Positions 60,434 to 64,000 of a DNA stretch of 64,000 nt are shown here, piece by piece. The stretch comes from Chaenocephalus aceratus. Taxonomy: Eukaryota; Chordata; Actinopteri; Perciformes; Channichthyidae. Position 1 is the stretch's first letter; the number at the start of each line of letters is the position of its first letter. The DNA lies in NCBI GenBank assembly GCA_023974075.1, contig CM043800.1, positions 26,814,952 to 26,878,951 on the forward strand, given 5' to 3'. The notes under the pieces were generated by a model that was given only the letters and a program-made list of their open reading frames with translations, did not search any database and was not told the origin of the DNA. Both the position numbers and the translations under genes were made by a program.

Positions 60434-61125
60434 ATGGATGGGGTGTCTGGAGGTGTGGGTACTCCCAGTAGTGGCGGGGGTTCAGGGTGTGACAGCCTCC
60501 CCAGGCGTACCAGAGGGGACTCGAAGCGGCGCAGTAAGGGCAGCCTGCCCTCCCCGGGGTACAGGCTGTCCCAGGCCTCCCTGGAGGGGGAGAGGGGCTG
60601 CTTCGGGGGGGACAGCACTTCCTCAGGTGGACGAGCTCGTCGCCTCTCCATCATGAGCTCCTCCAACAGGGACGGACTTTCCTTCCGCACAGCTGGCACC
60701 CCAACCACCCCGGTGCCCCTTCCTCCCCCGCCCACTTCCTCCTCAGCCCATCCTCCACCTCGCTCAGTGGGCTTTGCCGCCTCCCGTGCCGCCCTGCCCT
60801 CCACCTCTTCAACCGGGACCGGAGTGATGGTGGTGGCCACCGGCCCAGAGACCACCACCACCACCACGTGCAACACCACTGCAGCAGGGACCCCTGACTT
60901 GATGGGGCAGTGTGGACTGGGTGGGTTTGGCTTGGGCCTGGATGGGGAGGACTACAGCACCTCCAACCAGAGCACCTTCATCCAGAGACAGTTTGGAGCC
61001 ATGCTACAGCCCGGGGTCAACAAGTTCAGTCTGCGCATGTTTGGGTCCCACAAAGCTGTGGCACTGGAGCAGCAGAGACTGAAATCAGCAGGGTCCTGGA
61101 TCATACACCCTTACAGTGACTTCAG
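60434..61125 (+). CDS. hcn3: HCN pacemaker channel exon 1 (hcn3-like), 3' partial
   Basis: Hyperpolarisation-activated, cyclic-nucleotide-gated cation channel of the plasma membrane. Only the cytoplasmic N-terminus (230 residues) is present: a low-complexity Gly/Ser/Pro/Thr-rich stretch, then the family-conserved HCN domain block [40 protein letters not shown] and [10 protein letters not shown] just before transmembrane S1. The exon ends TTCAG|GTACAC at 61125 at the usual HCN exon-1 boundary. ATG at 60434 is the first in frame; upstream is open but has no ATG. The block by itself resembles HCN1/2/4 as much as HCN3; hcn3 rests on the position beside pklr and clk2. Exons 2 onward lie beyond 64000. 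Confidence 0.85.

Positions 61126-61200
<75 letters not shown>
61126..61200. repeat. (CA)n at the 5' splice site of hcn3 intron 1
   Basis: GTACACACAC: the CA run begins two bases after the donor GT and continues about 70 bp. Confidence 0.95.
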
Positions 61201-61203
<3 letters not shown>

Positions 61204-62576
61204 ACAAGTCCTTTTGTTTGAAATATGGATTATGGAAGAAAGTGTTCTCTTTGGCAGGCATGCTTGAAGCATAATGATATAGACACTTCAGTAGATGTAT
61301 GTATGAACAGGAAATGAGAAATGTAGCAGCCTCTTTAGTTGGTAACCGATGGAAATAAGGAGAAATACAACTGGGAGGAGAGGGCTGCAGGAGGATACAT
61401 GTATAATGCTGGAGACACAAAGTGATGTGAGGGAGAGGCAATCAATGCAATAGGTCTTTTTCACAAAAGACACTGTCACAGTTTAAAGTAAAGGTGTAAA
61501 TAATGAACTTAATGATGGCTGAATTACATTTTTGCTGCTCATTTCGAATGATGGTTCATCCATGACTTATTGTGACACTTCAATACAGTAAAGTCATTGT
61601 TAATGAACACCTGTGCTTTTTCTGCTATGACTACAAGTTAATATGTTGTGAAAAAGGCCTGTGGGAGAGTCCATGGAGGAAACATGCAGCGGCTGAAAGA
61701 TTAAAAGGGATGATGAAAAAATGAGAGTGGATGTAAAGTCCTGGGTCATGATGAAGGCAGTGAGAGGTGTTTACGTAAAGGTTAGTGTAATAGGGACCTC
61801 CATTGTAGAAAACGTGCAGCAGGTTAGAGAATAAAAATTCTACATCGAGAGTATTGTGAAAGGTTGTCTCCAGAAGAAATGGTTTCACAGTTGGAGGGAG
61901 ATAATGGCAGGACAAAACATAAGTTTTTAATGATCAGGGAGCAGCAAAAAATGTCTTTTATGTCAATTAGATGAAATGTTAAGTACGTTTTTATGTGAAC
62001 TGTGGAGGAACCCCGCTAGCCTGCTGTTTTTTGTTTCCTTAAGAAATTCTCCTTTTTAAGAAAGATATGTACCGTACCTGGTGGTAAATTCTTATAGTCT
62101 GTGTTTCTCTGGCTGTAACAACTAGCCTCAAACACAAAAGTCCATATTGCGTGCACACAGCAGTCACTTTTTGCTTATATGGTCCTATTATACGAGTATT
62201 ATTGTCCTATTTTCCTTGCAAACTTGCAGGCATGTGATTTGAGGCTCTCGCTAACTACAATAATGATGAAGTGTTGGAAAGAAAATAGTTTAGCCTTCTT
62301 CTCGCTAAGATAGTAACTGTGTTATTGACAATCCGTCTTCCTTTATTAGGGTTGCTTTGCAGCCAAGGCAGTTGTTGCCATTGCTCAAATATCAATGTAT
62401 TCTGCAGGATATTGTTTAATTAAATCAGGCTTTTGCCGAAAATATTAAATGGACCAGCGATTGGCTAAAGGATCTGTAGATGGACAGCAGAGAAAGAGAA
62501 AACATTCACAGACAAGCTGTAGCAACAATGGATGACTTGATCCCCAAGGCTCCTGGCCCACTTTTGTCTCACCAGC

Positions 62577-62637
<61 letters not shown>
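62577..62637. repeat. (CA)n microsatellite
   Basis: Pure CA run in hcn3 intron 1. Confidence 0.95.
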
Positions 62638-62638
<1 letters not shown>

Positions 62639-63066
62639 CACTTTGTATTGTCTGTCAATTTGATGATCCCTCGTCGCCAGTCCTGCTTCTGAGTCTACAC
62701 ACAAGAGATCCATTGAACGAGGTCAGTGAGGGACAGAGGGAAGGACACATTCCCTTCCTGCTCTTACTGATACTCATGCAAGATATCTTAATATGTGAAT
62801 ACACCTACTAATTAACCTGTCGGAGACAATCACATTTTGATCAATTATGTATGACTTCCTAAATTATGCAACTTGAGTATGCATTATGCATAATTCAGTC
62901 ATCTAACTTTTCCGTTAAGTACCTGTAGTCAGGAGCGAATGCCTGAAGTGGAACTTTGTGAGGCCGAAAGTGAGCGAGGAGAAAAGATTACTTCTAAAGC
63001 CCCTTTTTATTGAGTTTTCGTCCAGGTATTGACCTTGAACACCAGAGACCTGTGGGTTTTCAATAA

Positions 63067-63070
63067 TGTG

Positions 63071-63113
<43 letters not shown>

Positions 63114-63130
63114 ATGCGTGCGTGCGTGTT
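63067..63130. repeat. (GT)n / (GCGT)n microsatellite
   Basis: GT repeat changing to GCGT tetranucleotides, so alternating purine-pyrimidine throughout. Confidence 0.9.
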
Positions 63131-64000
63131 ATTAAGAAGAGATGGGTTGCCGATGCACAACATACACAACGAGAGATAGAAGAAGAGTGCATACACTGGA
63201 ACACAAAGAGCATAGAAAGTGAGAAGAGAGGTGACAACAGGAAGTCAGGCGGTTTGATTATCGCCACAGATGAGTCGTGTTGAGACAGGTTCGGTGACAG
63301 TAAAATGGGTAACAAGGATTTGTGATGTAATAGCCGGCTGCTGCTGTGCTCGTGTGTCTGCACGTCTGGCAGGATGATGGGTGGAAACTTGTTCAGAACT
63401 GACACCTGGCCAATGGCGAGCAGGGAACCAATCACGGTCCACTCAGGAGACACTTGGCCTCGATTACAGTAGAGTTAGTGTTTGGTTTGACAACAGCAGA
63501 GCAGGAAGATGCAGGTAACTTTCCAACACCTGCTCAAGTTAAGATGGAATACTGATGAGGCTTGGAGATCAGCTTTGATTGCATTTGCAATTCCTGTGTG
63601 TGAGACTGTGTGACACTATTAAACCATACAGTTCACACGAGTCGGTGTTGCATCAGTCCATCGCCTTGTCAAGTGTTTAGGCAACATGGCAAACCCTCAC
63701 ATCATCTCCTCTTGTCTTTCTGCTTGTTTTCTCTGATTGGTCTCTCATCTCGGTGACAACAGCACGTCTTGTGCACAGAGGCTGATGAATGCATAGTGAC
63801 ATGTTCAATCTCAAGTGTTATCGTTACTCAGCAGACTAAAACATGATAGCTAAATACAGATGAAAACAGATGAGCCGTCATTGAAATCTATGTGAGCTGT
63901 CTGAGAGGAGAACATTGCAACAATGCACAACTATGTCCAAGTCTGTGTGTGTTTATAGACATGTCGGGAGAAATCATTTAATAGGTCTTATTCCAGAAAA

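Larger units (their letters stand above)
61201..64000. other. hcn3 intron 1 (part)
   Basis: No coding exon seen. Contains a (CA)n tract at 62577-62637 and a (GT)n/(GCGT)n tract at 63067-63130. Open frames here are chance or repeat-driven. Confidence 0.5.

Noticed and set aside
60391..60879. 162-codon minus-strand frame over hcn3 exon 1
   Set aside because: Mirror of a GC-rich, low-complexity coding exon; no independent support.

Overview
The window is nuclear DNA of a ray-finned, probably percomorph, fish. The evidence is small exons with GT-AG introns, many (GT)n microsatellites, an 11-beta-hydroxylase of the fish Cyp11c1 type, and fish-type DIRS, L2-like, hAT and TTAA-site elements. All host genes found are on the + strand. 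Nothing bacterial, viral or CRISPR-like is present.

Layout: (1) 55-17529, meiotic cohesin rec8, with its 5' end outside the window. Two of its introns are filled by transposons: a hAT inside a hAT at 3354-5333, and a multi-layer nest at about 6571-16190 built round a broken DIRS element. (2) 19273-22321, a LAMMER-type kinase closest to clk2, with no RS-domain exon found. (3) 26444-27603, a divergent complexin 3/4-like gene ending in a CaaX box. (4) 28795-35820, cyp11c1-like steroid 11-beta-hydroxylase, 9 exons, broken by two single-base frame changes. (5) 35821-44136, an intergenic stretch with several MITEs. (6) 44137-57555, pyruvate kinase pklr, with a second DIRS element in an intron. (7) 60434-61125, exon 1 of an HCN pacemaker channel, probably hcn3; the rest lies beyond the window.

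The genes do not form a pathway. They are a synteny block: pklr, hcn3 and clk2 are also neighbours in human 1q22, which supports the orthology calls. Here cyp11c1 and the complexin lie between clk2 and pklr, and rec8 precedes clk2.

The most interesting points are: a canonical 182-bp pyruvate kinase exon split by an intron with CCCTCAGGT at both borders; two DIRS copies that have lost complementary halves of their coding capacity; a LAMMER kinase whose signature reads LAMMES; a complexin with an Arg/Lys-rich N-terminus and a GC-AG intron; (GT)n tracts starting at 5' splice sites; and single-base frame breaks in rec8 and cyp11c1 that look more like consensus errors than old pseudogenes. I see no wholly new biological system.
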